From: Pseudomonas azotoformans
Lineage (GTDB): Bacteria; Pseudomonadota; Gammaproteobacteria; Pseudomonadales; Pseudomonadaceae
Assembly (NCBI RefSeq): GCF_900103345.1
Contig: NZ_LT629702.1
Location: 558,001-622,000 of the forward strand
Reading direction: 5' to 3'
Length of the DNA: 64,000 nt
A program made the translations under genes and the position numbers. Of the stretch, positions 8,436 to 16,631 are shown one piece after another (the stretch's first letter is position 1; each line of letters opens with the position of its first letter). The notes under the pieces were generated by a model. That model worked only from the letters and a program-made list of their open reading frames with translations. It did no database searches and was not told the DNA's origin.

Positions 8436-9254
8436 ATGCGCCAATTCCTGGTGTTCCAATCCCTGTGGGCCATGCAGACCGAACCCGGCCCACTCGAGGC
8501 TCAACTCGAGCGCATCAAGGCCGCCGGTTTCGACGGCATTACCGACCATTACTTCAAGCCCGCCGATGTCGCCCGCCTGCACGCCGCTGCCACAGCGCAC
8601 GGCTTGCAGATCGAAGGCCAGTTGTTCCCGCAATCGGTGGACGACCTGGCCGTCGCACTGGATGTGATCAGCGGCTACGGCTGCCACCACCTCACCCTGC
8701 AAGCCGATGTGCGCCCGCGCACCCAGGCCGAAGCGGCCCGACTGGTGGAAGGCTGGCAGCGGCTGGCCGAGCAGGTGGCGTTCCCCGTGCTGCTGGAAAC
8801 CCACCGTTATCGCCTCACCAACGACCTGCTGTTCACCCTTGACCTGCTGGCACAGATGCCGGATTTGAAGCTGCTGGCCGACCTGTCCCACTACGTGGTC
8901 GGGCGTGAACTGCCGGAGCCTGGCGCCGCCGAGGACGATGCGCAGATACGCCGCATCCTGCGCAACAGCTGGGGTTTCCATGGTCGCGTGGCCAGTAGCG
9001 AGCAGGTGCAAGTGTCTTTGGACTTCCCCCAGCACCAAGCCTGGGTGCAGCGCTTTACCGAGTGGTGGCGCTACGGGATCGAAGACTGGCTGGCCCGCCC
9101 GCAGACGCCGCAGAGCCTGTCCTTTACCTGTGAACTGGGCCCGCCACCTTATGCAATCACCGCCGCGGACGGCCGCGAGATCAGCGATCGCTGGGCCGAA
9201 GCGCTGAAGATGCAGGCGCTGATGCGTGAGGTGTGGCGCAGTTGTCAGAAATGA
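8436..9254 (+). CDS. Sugar phosphate isomerase/epimerase-type TIM-barrel protein
   Basis: The protein has 272 residues. Its acidic and histidine residues at strand ends (L-L-E-T-H-R-Y, L-L-A-D-L-S-H-Y, W-G-F-H-G-R, F-T-C-E-L-G-P) match the metal site of the xylose-isomerase-like TIM barrel family that includes IolE and MocC. It begins one base after the reductase stop, so it belongs to the oxygenase operon. A sugar- or inositol-like intermediate produced by the oxygenase is its probable substrate; the exact reaction cannot be read from sequence. Confidence 0.85.
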   Translation: MRQFLVFQSLWAMQTEPGPLEAQLERIKAAGFDGITDHYFKPADVARLHAAATAHGLQIEGQLFPQSVDDLAVALDVISGYGCHHLTLQADVRPRTQAEAARLVEGWQRLAEQVAFPVLLETHRYRLTNDLLFTLDLLAQMPDLKLLADLSHYVVGRELPEPGAAEDDAQIRRILRNSWGFHGRVASSEQVQVSLDFPQHQAWVQRFTEWWRYGIEDWLARPQTPQSLSFTCELGPPPYAITAADGREISDRWAEALKMQALMREVWRSCQK

Positions 9255-9304
9255 TCTGCTAATCTGCGCGGGTTCAATCTCGCCCTTTAGCCTGGACTTT
9301 CACC

Positions 9305-10267
9305 ATGACCCCATCCTCCGTTCAGCCGCCCCTGGAACCGCAGTCCGTGTGCCACCCGATCACCAGCAGCGCAATCTTCATGGTCGCCACCGTCGCCCCC
9401 GGCAGCGAGGACAGGGTACGCGCCTGGTGCGCCGATATCGCCGGGCTGGTGCGTTCGGTGGGCAAGCGCGTGCCGGCCGGCAACCTGACCTGCGTCTGCG
9501 GGTTTGGCTCGGATGCCTGGGACCGCCTGTTCGGCGCGCCACGCCCGGCGGCGTTGCATCCGTTCCGTGAGTTCGGCGTGGCAGGGCGCATGGCTGTGTC
9601 GACGCCGGGGGATATCCTCCTGCATATCCGCGCCGAACAGATGGACCTGTGCTTCGAACTGGCCACCCACATCATGGCGGCCCTGGGCGACAGCGTGAAG
9701 GTGGTGGATGAGGTCCAGGGTTTCCGCTATTTCGACATGCGCAGCATCATTGGCTTTGTCGACGGCACCGAGAACCCGGTAGGGCGCAAGGCCGAGGGTT
9801 TCACCATCGTCGGCGAGGAAGACAGCGAGTTTCGCGGCGGCAGCTACGTGCTGGTGCAGAAGTACCTGCACAACATGACTGCCTGGAACGGTTTGACGGT
9901 GGAGGCCCAGGAGAAAGTGATCGGGCGCACCAAATTGTCGGATATCGAGTTGGATGAAGAAGCCAAGCCAAGCAACTCCCACAGCGCATTGACTGTCATC
10001 ACCGACGAGAACGGCGAAGAAGTGAAGATCCTGCGCGACAACATGCCATTTGGCCGACCCGGAGCCGGGGAGTTTGGCACCTACTTCATCGGTTATGCAC
10101 GCTCGCCGCAGCCCCTGGAATTGATGCTGGAGAACATGTTCGTCGGCCGCCCGGTGGGCAATTATGACCGCCTGCTGGATTTCAGCACGGCAGTCACCGG
10201 CGGCCTGTTTTTCGTGCCCTCGGCCGACTTGCTGGAAGCGCTCGCCGAGCGAACCGGTGGTCTATAA
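9305..10267 (+). CDS. Dyp-type heme peroxidase (YfeX-like)
   Basis: The protein has 320 residues and no export signal. The family signature G-F-V-D-G-T-E-N-P holds the distal aspartate. N-S-H-S-A-L carries the probable heme-iron histidine, and I-L-R-D-N-M-P-F-G the distal arginine. Dyp peroxidases oxidise bulky substrates with peroxide, and the cytosolic YfeX group has also been tied to porphyrin oxidation. It follows the oxygenase operon by 50 bases on the same strand, probably with its own promoter. A REP doublet follows the stop. Confidence 0.94.
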   Translation: MTPSSVQPPLEPQSVCHPITSSAIFMVATVAPGSEDRVRAWCADIAGLVRSVGKRVPAGNLTCVCGFGSDAWDRLFGAPRPAALHPFREFGVAGRMAVSTPGDILLHIRAEQMDLCFELATHIMAALGDSVKVVDEVQGFRYFDMRSIIGFVDGTENPVGRKAEGFTIVGEEDSEFRGGSYVLVQKYLHNMTAWNGLTVEAQEKVIGRTKLSDIELDEEAKPSNSHSALTVITDENGEEVKILRDNMPFGRPGAGEFGTYFIGYARSPQPLELMLENMFVGRPVGNYDRLLDFSTAVTGGLFFVPSADLLEALAERTGGL

Positions 10268-10284
10268 GGCAACACAGAACAAAT

Positions 10285-10371
10285 GTGGGAGAGGGCTTGC
10301 CCTCGATTGCGGAGGGTCAGCTGCATATAAGTTGACTGACACACCGCTATCGGGGGCAAGCCCCCTCCCAC
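10285..10371. repeat. Paired REP-like palindrome (copy 2)
   Basis: GTGGGAGAGGGCTTGCCCTC and GGGGGCAAGCCCCCTCCCAC face each other across about 45 bases. The left arm has diverged by two paired changes that keep its own hairpin, which suggests each arm folds separately. It sits between the convergent peroxidase and uppP genes. Confidence 0.85.
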
Positions 10372-10382
10372 AGTAAATTGGG

Positions 10383-11255
10383 TCAGCTCAACAGCCCAGT
10401 GCTGACCGCCACAATCAGGAACACCCCCAACAGCGCACGGTAGATCACGAACGGCCAGGTGGAGAACCGCTCCAGGAACTTCATCAGGCCCCAGATCGCA
10501 AAGAATGCCGAGACGCTCGCCACCACCAAACCGAACAGCAAATGCGGCCAGGCATGCGCCGGCATATCGGCGTGCAGCAACACCCACAACTCCTTCAGCC
10601 CGGCGAGGGCGATGGCCGGCAAGCCCAGCAGGAAGGAGAAGCGCGCCGCTTCCTCACGCTTGAAATTGAGGAACAACGCAGCGGTCAGAGTGGAACCGGA
10701 GCGCGATACCCCCGGAATCAACGCGCCAATCTGCGCGATCCCCACGATCAACGCATCCCGCAGGCGCATTTCGCTCACTTCACGGGTGTGGCGTGCGCGC
10801 ACTTCCGCCACCGCCAGCAGCACCGCCATGACCACGCAGGAAATGCCGATCACCATCAGCCCGCGCAATGGCGAGTTGCATGCGTTCAAGGTCGAGGACA
10901 GCGCCAGGCCGGCAATCCCGATGGGGATGGTCGCCAGCACGATCGCCACCGCCAGCTTGAACCAACGGTCGTTGTAGTCACCCCGACGCACCGCGCCGAT
11001 GCTGCCGGTGGTGACCTGGCGCACATCGCGCCAGAAGTAACTGACCACCGCCGCCAGCGCCGCCAGTTGCATGGCCGCGGAAAACGCCGAGCCGGGGTCT
11101 TGCCAGCCGAGCAGGGCGGGCACCACGCGCATGTGGGCGGTGGATGACACCGGCAGCAGTTCGGTAATGCCCTGGATCACGCCCAGGATGAAGATCTGCA
11201 CGTAATCCAGGGAGGCAAAGCCCACATCCAGGCCGGCGGTACACATGGTGGTCAA
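10383..11255 (-). CDS. uppP: Undecaprenyl-diphosphatase (UppP/BacA family)
   Basis: The integral membrane protein has about 290 residues and at least seven hydrophobic segments. The family motifs E-L-L-P-V-S-S-T-A-H (near residues 32-41) and G-V-S-R-S-G-S-T are intact; they form the phosphatase site that recycles the undecaprenyl carrier for cell-wall synthesis and gives bacitracin resistance. TTG 11255 has AAGGA ten bases upstream; ATG 11246 is an alternative three codons in. This is probably a second, divergent paralogue, because the usual Pseudomonas UppP has G-H where this has A-H. Confidence 0.9.
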   Translation of the reverse strand: MTTMCTAGLDVGFASLDYVQIFILGVIQGITELLPVSSTAHMRVVPALLGWQDPGSAFSAAMQLAALAAVVSYFWRDVRQVTTGSIGAVRRGDYNDRWFKLAVAIVLATIPIGIAGLALSSTLNACNSPLRGLMVIGISCVVMAVLLAVAEVRARHTREVSEMRLRDALIVGIAQIGALIPGVSRSGSTLTAALFLNFKREEAARFSFLLGLPAIALAGLKELWVLLHADMPAHAWPHLLFGLVVASVSAFFAIWGLMKFLERFSTWPFVIYRALLGVFLIVAVSTGLLS

Positions 11256-11423
11256 AATAGGTGTCCTTGAAGAGCAGAGGCAAATTTCACGAAGTTTATT
11301 CGAAATGTTTCAAGGTTTCGGCAGAGGCAACACCTATTTGCAATCGGTTCAGCAAGTAGAAAGGTTGGCCTCTGCCCGTGTTTTGTGAACAATGGCGCCC
11401 TGCGTTTTTTCACCGAGAGCCCC

Positions 11424-11930
11424 ATGCCTGAAACCACCGTCGAATTGATCCAGACCGGCCCCGAAGAAGCCGAGTTGATCCGTAATCTCTACCAGTACTA
11501 CGCCTATGAATCGTCCGATTGGGAACAGGAAGATGTGGAGGCCGATGGCCGCTTCTACATCCATGACGAACACCTGGCCCGCTATTGGCAAGACCCGCAA
11601 TGGAGCGCCAACCTGCTGCTGGTGGATGGCTACATCGCCGGCTTCCTGCTGATCGAAGGCAGCGAACTGCCGGGCATCGACGCCCTGGAACTGGCCGACC
11701 TGTTCATCCTCAAGCGCTACCGCCGCAAAGGCATTGGTCGTGCCATCGCCAGCCAGGTGCTGTGCAGCGGCCAGGCCAATTGGCTGGTGCGGTTCTATGA
11801 CCAGGACGAAGTGTCCCAGGCGTTCTGGCGCTCGGTGCTGGATAACCTGCCGCGCCCGGTGCAGACGATAGAGCTGGAGGATGACCCGCAGTTGGTCAGT
11901 TACCTGATCACGCGGGCGGCGCTGCATTAA
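11424..11930 (+). CDS. GNAT-family N-acetyltransferase
   Basis: The protein has 168 residues. The acetyl-CoA loop R-R-K-G-I-G-R-A-I-A follows the strand L-A-D-L-F-I-L, the standard motif A of GNAT enzymes. The start is ATG 11424; a longer frame back to 11385 lacks a good ribosome site. The 3' end overlaps the convergent GlxA-type gene by 23 bases. The acceptor cannot be told. Confidence 0.88.
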   Translation: MPETTVELIQTGPEEAELIRNLYQYYAYESSDWEQEDVEADGRFYIHDEHLARYWQDPQWSANLLLVDGYIAGFLLIEGSELPGIDALELADLFILKRYRRKGIGRAIASQVLCSGQANWLVRFYDQDEVSQAFWRSVLDNLPRPVQTIELEDDPQLVSYLITRAALH

Positions 11931-12858
11931 AAGCCTGCTGCATCACCTGCGGCGGCTGGCCGAACGCCCTTAAAAACGCCTGGCGCATACGCTCGCGATC
12001 ACCAAACCCGGTTTCGCGAGCGACCACCTCGACCGGGTGACGGCTGGTTTCCATCAGCGCCCGCGCGGCTTCCACGCGCAGGGCTTCAATGGCTTTGGCC
12101 GGTGTCTGCCCGGTTTCCTCGCGGAACACCCGGCTGAACTGGCGCGGGCTCAGCCGGGCGACATCGGCCAGGGCCTCCACCGAAAGGTCGTGGGTCAGGT
12201 TCTCACGGGCGTAGGCCAGGGCCAGTTGCACGCGGTCTGACTTGGGGTCCAGCTCCAACAGCGCCGACAGTTGCGATTGCTCACTGCCGCGACGCTGGGC
12301 GATCACCAGTTTGCGCGCAATGCGCCGGGCGAGGTCGCTGCCCAGGTCGTTTTCCACCATGGCCAGCGCCAGGTCCACGCCGGCGCTCATGCCGGCACCG
12401 GTCCACACCTGGCCGTCGACGATAAACAGCTTGTCTTCTTCCAGGCGGATATCCGGGTAGCGCTTGCTAAAGGCCGGGGCGTGAATCCAGTGGGTGGTGG
12501 TGCGCTTGCCTGCCAGCAGGCCGGCTTCGGCCAGCACGAAGATGCCCATGCACAGCGAGGCCACACGCCGCGACTGGGCGGAGGCGGCCTTGACCAGTTC
12601 GAGCAGGTTGGCTTCCGGCAGGCGGAATTCCAGGTAACCGCTGACGATCAGCGTGTCGTAGCCCTGCGGCCGGATCGGCGTGGTGTTCACGGAAAAGCCC
12701 TGGGACGTCATCACCGCGCCGCCACTTTCCGACACCAGGTGAAACTCATAGGCCGGCTCGCCGCGCAGCAGGTTCGCGCACTCGAACACCGAACCCAGGC
12801 TGAGGCTCAGGGATTGGAAGTTCGGGTAAACCATCAGCGCAACGCTGTGCATCGTCAT
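11908..12858 (-). CDS. GlxA-family transcriptional regulator (DJ-1/PfpI domain plus AraC HTH)
   Basis: The protein has 316 residues. Residues ~5-190 are a DJ-1/PfpI-like sensor domain with the nucleophile-elbow cysteine context V-A-S-L-C-M-G-I-F-V-L-A. Residues ~210-316 are an AraC helix-turn-helix pair (S-V-E-A-L-A-D-V-A-R-L-S-P-R-Q-F-S-R-V-F-R-E). This is the GdhR/ArgR/GlxA arrangement. Neighbours are a GNAT gene and the divergent nemR operon; no target operator was recognised. Confidence 0.92.
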   Translation of the reverse strand: MTMHSVALMVYPNFQSLSLSLGSVFECANLLRGEPAYEFHLVSESGGAVMTSQGFSVNTTPIRPQGYDTLIVSGYLEFRLPEANLLELVKAASAQSRRVASLCMGIFVLAEAGLLAGKRTTTHWIHAPAFSKRYPDIRLEEDKLFIVDGQVWTGAGMSAGVDLALAMVENDLGSDLARRIARKLVIAQRRGSEQSQLSALLELDPKSDRVQLALAYARENLTHDLSVEALADVARLSPRQFSRVFREETGQTPAKAIEALRVEAARALMETSRHPVEVVARETGFGDRERMRQAFLRAFGQPPQVMQQAFNAAPPA

Positions 12859-12993
12859 TCTCCAAGGGGCGCGGGAAAGGGGATTGTCGGCGCGTGCCGG
12901 GTAAACGGCAACTGCCTTCGCGGCATGTCCGGAATCCTTGCGGATCTGACATTGTGCGCGATAGCGCCGACTCCTAACATTCCCTCAACGAAC

Positions 12994-13008
12994 TAGACGA
13001 CTGGTCTA
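12994..13008. promoter_or_regulatory. Probable NemR operator
   Basis: TAGAC-GACTG-GTCTA is a perfect inverted repeat with 5-base arms, 18 bases before the nemR start. The position and the TAGAC/GTCTA arms fit autorepression by the TetR-type regulator that follows. Confidence 0.75.
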
Positions 13009-13025
13009 ATCGGACGGGATCAAGC

Positions 13026-13655
13026 ATGAGCAGCGAAACCAAAAGTGCAAGACAGACCATTCTGGACACCGCGCAACGTATTGTCGGTCGCAAGGGATTT
13101 TCTGCGGTGGGCCTGAACGAAATACTGCAAGCCGCCGAAGTACCCAAAGGTTCGTTTTATCACTACTTCACCTCTAAAGATGCGTTTGGCGTTGTATTGC
13201 TTGACCACTACTTCGACCACTACGTGCATGGCATGCAGCAGTTGTTTGAACAGCCGGGTTTGAGCCAGCACGCCAAGCTGATGCGTTATTGGCACAGCTG
13301 GATCAACAACCAGACCGGCTGCACCGACGCGGGCAAATGCCTTGCCGTCAAACTCGGTGCCGAGGTGTCAGACCTTTCAGAGCCGATGCGCCTGGCCCTG
13401 CAACGCGGCACCGCACGCACCATCGGGCTGCTCGCCGAGGCCTTGCGGCAGGGTGTCGAAGACGGCTCGGTAACGCTTACGCAACACCCCGAAAGCCTGG
13501 CCCAGCGCCTGTATGCGTTGTGGCTGGGGACCAGCGTCATGAGCAAGATCACCCGTACAGCGGCGCCGTTCGACCAGGCGCTGGGGTTGACCCGACAGTT
13601 GTTGGGGCATCCGCACGACACTGACACTCACACCTATCGAGGCACTGGAAAATGA
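13026..13655 (+). CDS. nemR: NemR-like TetR-family repressor
   Basis: The protein has 209 residues. Residues ~8-55 are a TetR helix-turn-helix (I-L-Q-A-A-E-V-P-K-G-S-F-Y-H-Y-F). The segment C-L-A-V-K-L-G-A-E-V-S-D-L-S-E-P-M-R around Cys105 aligns with the reactive-cysteine region of E. coli NemR (C-L-T-V-K-L-S-A-E-V). That protein senses electrophiles and bleach through the cysteine. The gene overlaps the next by four bases (ATGA), and nemA lies after it, so the operon is an electrophile-detoxification unit. Confidence 0.92.
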   Translation: MSSETKSARQTILDTAQRIVGRKGFSAVGLNEILQAAEVPKGSFYHYFTSKDAFGVVLLDHYFDHYVHGMQQLFEQPGLSQHAKLMRYWHSWINNQTGCTDAGKCLAVKLGAEVSDLSEPMRLALQRGTARTIGLLAEALRQGVEDGSVTLTQHPESLAQRLYALWLGTSVMSKITRTAAPFDQALGLTRQLLGHPHDTDTHTYRGTGK

Positions 13656-14329
13656 AAGTATTAATGGTACTGACCTCTCACGACCAGCTCGGCGATACCG
13701 GGCGCAAGACCGGCTTCTGGCTCGAAGAGTTTGCTGCTCCCTATTACGCGTTCAAGGACGCCGGCGCCGACGTGGTGCTGGTTTCCCCGGCCGGTGGCCA
13801 GCCGCCGCTGGACCCGGTCAGCGACCTGCCGGACTTCCAGACCGAACAGACCCACCGCTTCGCTGCCGACCCGGCCGCGCAACAGGCCCTGGCGACCACG
13901 CTGAAGCTGGATTCGGTCAACGCCGATGACTTCGACACGGTGTTCTACCCAGGCGGCCACGGCCCGCTGTGGGACCTGGCAGAGTCGCCGGTGTCGATCG
14001 CGTTGATCGAGTCCTTCGAACGTGCCGGCAAGCCGATCGGCTTTGTCTGCCATGCGCCGGGTGCCTTGCGTCATGTCAAGGCGGTCAACGGTGAGCCGCT
14101 GGTCAAGGGCCGTCGCGTTACCGGTTTCTCCAACTCGGAAGAGGCCGCCGTGGAATTGACCGATGTGGTGCCGTTCCTGGTAGAAGACGAGTTCAAGAAG
14201 CTGGGTGGCCTGTATGAGAAAGGCGCTGACTGGCAGTCCTTTGTCATTACCGACGGCTTGCTCGTCACCGGGCAAAACCCCGGCAGTTCCAGCGATGTCG
14301 CCAAGGCCCTGCTGAAACTCACCGCTTAA
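13652..14329 (+). CDS. DJ-1/PfpI (type 1 glutamine amidotransferase-like) protein
   Basis: The protein has 225 residues. The nucleophile elbow is G-F-V-C-H-A-P-G with Cys133 and His134, and Glu17-like acidic residues lie in T-G-F-W-L-E-E-F-A. This matches the YajL/HchA/Hsp31 group of glyoxalase-III or deglycase-like proteins. It is translationally coupled to nemR and precedes nemA, so methylglyoxal or other reactive carbonyl detoxification is the likely role. Confidence 0.9.
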   Translation: MKVLMVLTSHDQLGDTGRKTGFWLEEFAAPYYAFKDAGADVVLVSPAGGQPPLDPVSDLPDFQTEQTHRFAADPAAQQALATTLKLDSVNADDFDTVFYPGGHGPLWDLAESPVSIALIESFERAGKPIGFVCHAPGALRHVKAVNGEPLVKGRRVTGFSNSEEAAVELTDVVPFLVEDEFKKLGGLYEKGADWQSFVITDGLLVTGQNPGSSSDVAKALLKLTA

Positions 14330-14348
14330 CTCAATAAACCGCTGCAAA

Positions 14349-14376
14349 CATTGGCGACTTGTAAAAGTCGCCAATG
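14349..14376 (+). terminator. Intercistronic hairpin between the DJ-1 gene and nemA
   Basis: CATTGGCGACTT-GTAA-AAGTCGCCAATG is a perfect 12-base stem with a 4-base loop, followed by CTTTA. It lies 20 bases after the DJ-1 stop and 33 before the nemA start. The U-tract is weak, so it may be a partial terminator or an RNA-stabilising stem rather than a full stop. Confidence 0.6.
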
Positions 14377-14408
14377 CTTTAGCGCGCCCGCTATTTGGAA
14401 ATTATTCA

Positions 14409-15533
14409 ATGAATCACTCTATTTTAAGTACCCCGGTAAACCTGGGGCACCACACGCTGAACAACCGTATTGTGCTGCCACCGTTGACGCGCCAGCGCAG
14501 CGCCCAGCCGGGCGATATCGCCACTGACTTGATGGCCGAGTATTACCGCCAGCGCGCCAGTGCCGGCTTCATGGTCAGTGAGGGTACGCAGATTGAACCG
14601 CGTGGCCAGGGTTACGCGTGGACGCCGGGTATTTATACGCCGGCGCAAATCGACGGCTGGCGCAAGGTCACCGAGGCGGTGCATGCCGAAGGCGGGGTGA
14701 TCTTTGCCCAGTTGTGGCATGTCGGTCGGGTGTCCCACAGCGCGTTGCAGCCTGAGGGTGCCGCACCGGTCGCACCTTCTGCTATCCAGGCAATTCAGGC
14801 CAAGGCCTTTATCGAAACGGCGCCGGGCGAGGGGCAATTGATGCAACCGCCTGTACCGCGTGCGTTGACCACGCAGGAGGTCAAGGACCTGGTCGGGCAC
14901 TACGCCCAGGCAGCGCGCAATGCACTGGATGCGGGGTTTGATGGGGTGGAAATCCATTCAGCCAATGGCTACCTGGTCAACCAGTTCATCTCGGCCCACG
15001 CCAACCAGCGCGACGACGAGTACGGTGGCTCGCTGCACAACCGCCTGCGCTTCCTGCGCGAGATCGTCGAAGCGGTGACCGCCGTGGTCGGGCCAGAGCG
15101 CCTGGGTGTGCGTTTCTCGCCGCTGTTCAGCGGCACCGACCAGGACCGGGTGTACATCGGCCTGGTGGAAGACGACCCACACCACACCTATATCGAAGCG
15201 ATCAAGGTGCTGGAAGCGTCGGGCATTGCCTATGTGTCGATTGCCGAAGCCGATTGGGATAACGCCCCGGTATTGCCCGAATCGTTCCGCCGAGCGGTAC
15301 GCGACACCTTCAGCGGGCGGATCATCTACGCCGGTCGCTACACCGCTGAACGCGGTGCTGATCTGGTTGAGGCAGGGCTGGCGGATTTGATCGCGTTCGG
15401 ACGGCCATTCATCGCCAATCCGGACTTGCCGCAACGGATTTTCAACGACTGGCCGTTGAACCCGCTGCGGGCCGAAGGGATGTATGGGGGCGGCGAAGCG
15501 GGTTACGTCGACTACCCGGTGTTCGCCGGGTAA
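14409..15533 (+). CDS. nemA: N-ethylmaleimide reductase / alkene reductase (old yellow enzyme)
   Basis: The FMN-dependent TIM-barrel enzyme has 374 residues and reduces activated C=C bonds and nitro compounds. Visible motifs are Q-L-W-H-V-G-R, the substrate-binding H-S-A-N-G-Y-L-V-N-Q-F and the N-Q-R-D-D-E-Y-G-G-S-L-H-N-R block. It is the last gene of the nemR operon, as in E. coli nemRA, after a hairpin that may set its level. Confidence 0.95.
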   Translation: MNHSILSTPVNLGHHTLNNRIVLPPLTRQRSAQPGDIATDLMAEYYRQRASAGFMVSEGTQIEPRGQGYAWTPGIYTPAQIDGWRKVTEAVHAEGGVIFAQLWHVGRVSHSALQPEGAAPVAPSAIQAIQAKAFIETAPGEGQLMQPPVPRALTTQEVKDLVGHYAQAARNALDAGFDGVEIHSANGYLVNQFISAHANQRDDEYGGSLHNRLRFLREIVEAVTAVVGPERLGVRFSPLFSGTDQDRVYIGLVEDDPHHTYIEAIKVLEASGIAYVSIAEADWDNAPVLPESFRRAVRDTFSGRIIYAGRYTAERGADLVEAGLADLIAFGRPFIANPDLPQRIFNDWPLNPLRAEGMYGGGEAGYVDYPVFAG

Positions 15534-16520
15534 TCAAACCACCCGCAACACAATCTTGCCAATGTGATCGCCACCTTCCATCCGCGCATGCGCCTGATCG
15601 GCCTGGGTGTAATCGAACACCTGGTCGATCATCGGCAGGCAGCGCCCGGCTGACAGCACCGGCCATACATGCTCGCGCAGTTGCTCGGCGATGGCGGCTT
15701 TCTCGTCCTTGGTGCGGGCGCGCAGCAACGAGCCGGTGACGATGGCGCGTTTGCCGAGGATGGTCAGCAGGTCCACGTCATTGGCCTTGGCGCCGCCGAG
15801 GAAGCCGAGCATCACCAGGCGTCCGTCCATGGCCAGCGCCTTGAGGTTATTGTTGAGGTAGGAGCCGCCCATGATGTCGAGGATCACATCGACGCCCTTA
15901 GCCCCGATCACCTCGGCAAAATCCTGCTCGCGGTAATTGATCGCTTCAGCGCCCAAGGCACGGATGGCCGCACATTTCTCTTCGCTGCCGGCGGTGGCGA
16001 ATGCCTGGATACCGAACTCACGGCACAGCATCAGCGCGGTGGTGCCGATCCCGCTGGTGCCGCCGTGGATCAGCACGCGCTGGCCCTTGTGCGCGCCGCC
16101 GATGCCGAACAGGTTGGCCCACACGGTAAAAAAGGTTTCCGGGATGGCGGCGGCTTGAATCCACTCCATGCCTTCGGGAACCGGCAACGCCTGGCTGGCG
16201 GGCACCGCACAGTATTGGGCGTAGCCGCCGCCATTGGTCAGGGCGCAGACCCTGTCGCCAATCGCATATCCGCTGACCCCTGCGCCCAGCGCGACCACTT
16301 CGCCGGCCACTTCCAGGCCGGGGATCGGGCTGAAACCGGGTTTCATCGGGTACTTGCCGGCCCGTTGCAAGGCGTCGGGTCGGTTGACCCCGGCGGCGTG
16401 CACGCGAATCAGGATTTCGCCGGGGGCCGGGGAGGGCACCGGTTCCTGGCGCGGCTTGAGCACCTCGGGGCCGCCGGGCGTGGTGATTTCAATCAGGGTC
16501 ATGTCGGTAGGCAGAGTCAT
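15534..16520 (-). CDS. NAD(P)H quinone oxidoreductase (zinc-independent MDR superfamily)
   Basis: The protein has 328 residues from ATG 16520, which has AGGA eight bases upstream; a longer frame to 16577 is not supported. Residues ~35-110 carry V-H-A-A-G-V-N-R-P-D and G-L-E-V-A-G-E-V, and the NADPH fold has H-G-G-T-S-G-I-G-T-T-A-L. No zinc cysteines are present, as expected for the PIG3/QOR branch. The stop abuts nemA. It is divergent from a LysR gene that may regulate it. Confidence 0.92.
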   Translation of the reverse strand: MTLPTDMTLIEITTPGGPEVLKPRQEPVPSPAPGEILIRVHAAGVNRPDALQRAGKYPMKPGFSPIPGLEVAGEVVALGAGVSGYAIGDRVCALTNGGGYAQYCAVPASQALPVPEGMEWIQAAAIPETFFTVWANLFGIGGAHKGQRVLIHGGTSGIGTTALMLCREFGIQAFATAGSEEKCAAIRALGAEAINYREQDFAEVIGAKGVDVILDIMGGSYLNNNLKALAMDGRLVMLGFLGGAKANDVDLLTILGKRAIVTGSLLRARTKDEKAAIAEQLREHVWPVLSAGRCLPMIDQVFDYTQADQAHARMEGGDHIGKIVLRVV

Positions 16521-16580
16521 TGGGCGAATCCTGAGTATTTTCGATGGCTGTGAGCATAGCCGAGATTGGTGATGCAATAA

Positions 16581-16616
16581 TGCTGCGAATCAGCATGATA
16601 AGAGTGCATATATGCA
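16581..16616. promoter_or_regulatory. Candidate LysR-type operator region
   Basis: Two perfect palindromes stand between the divergent quinone reductase and LysR genes: TGCTG-CGAAT-CAGCA (16581-16595) and TGCATATATGCA (16605-16616). They precede the LysR start by 16-50 bases. Two sites spaced about two helical turns apart fit LysR-type binding. Confidence 0.55.
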
Positions 16617-16631
16617 GCAGTGGAGGAGGCA

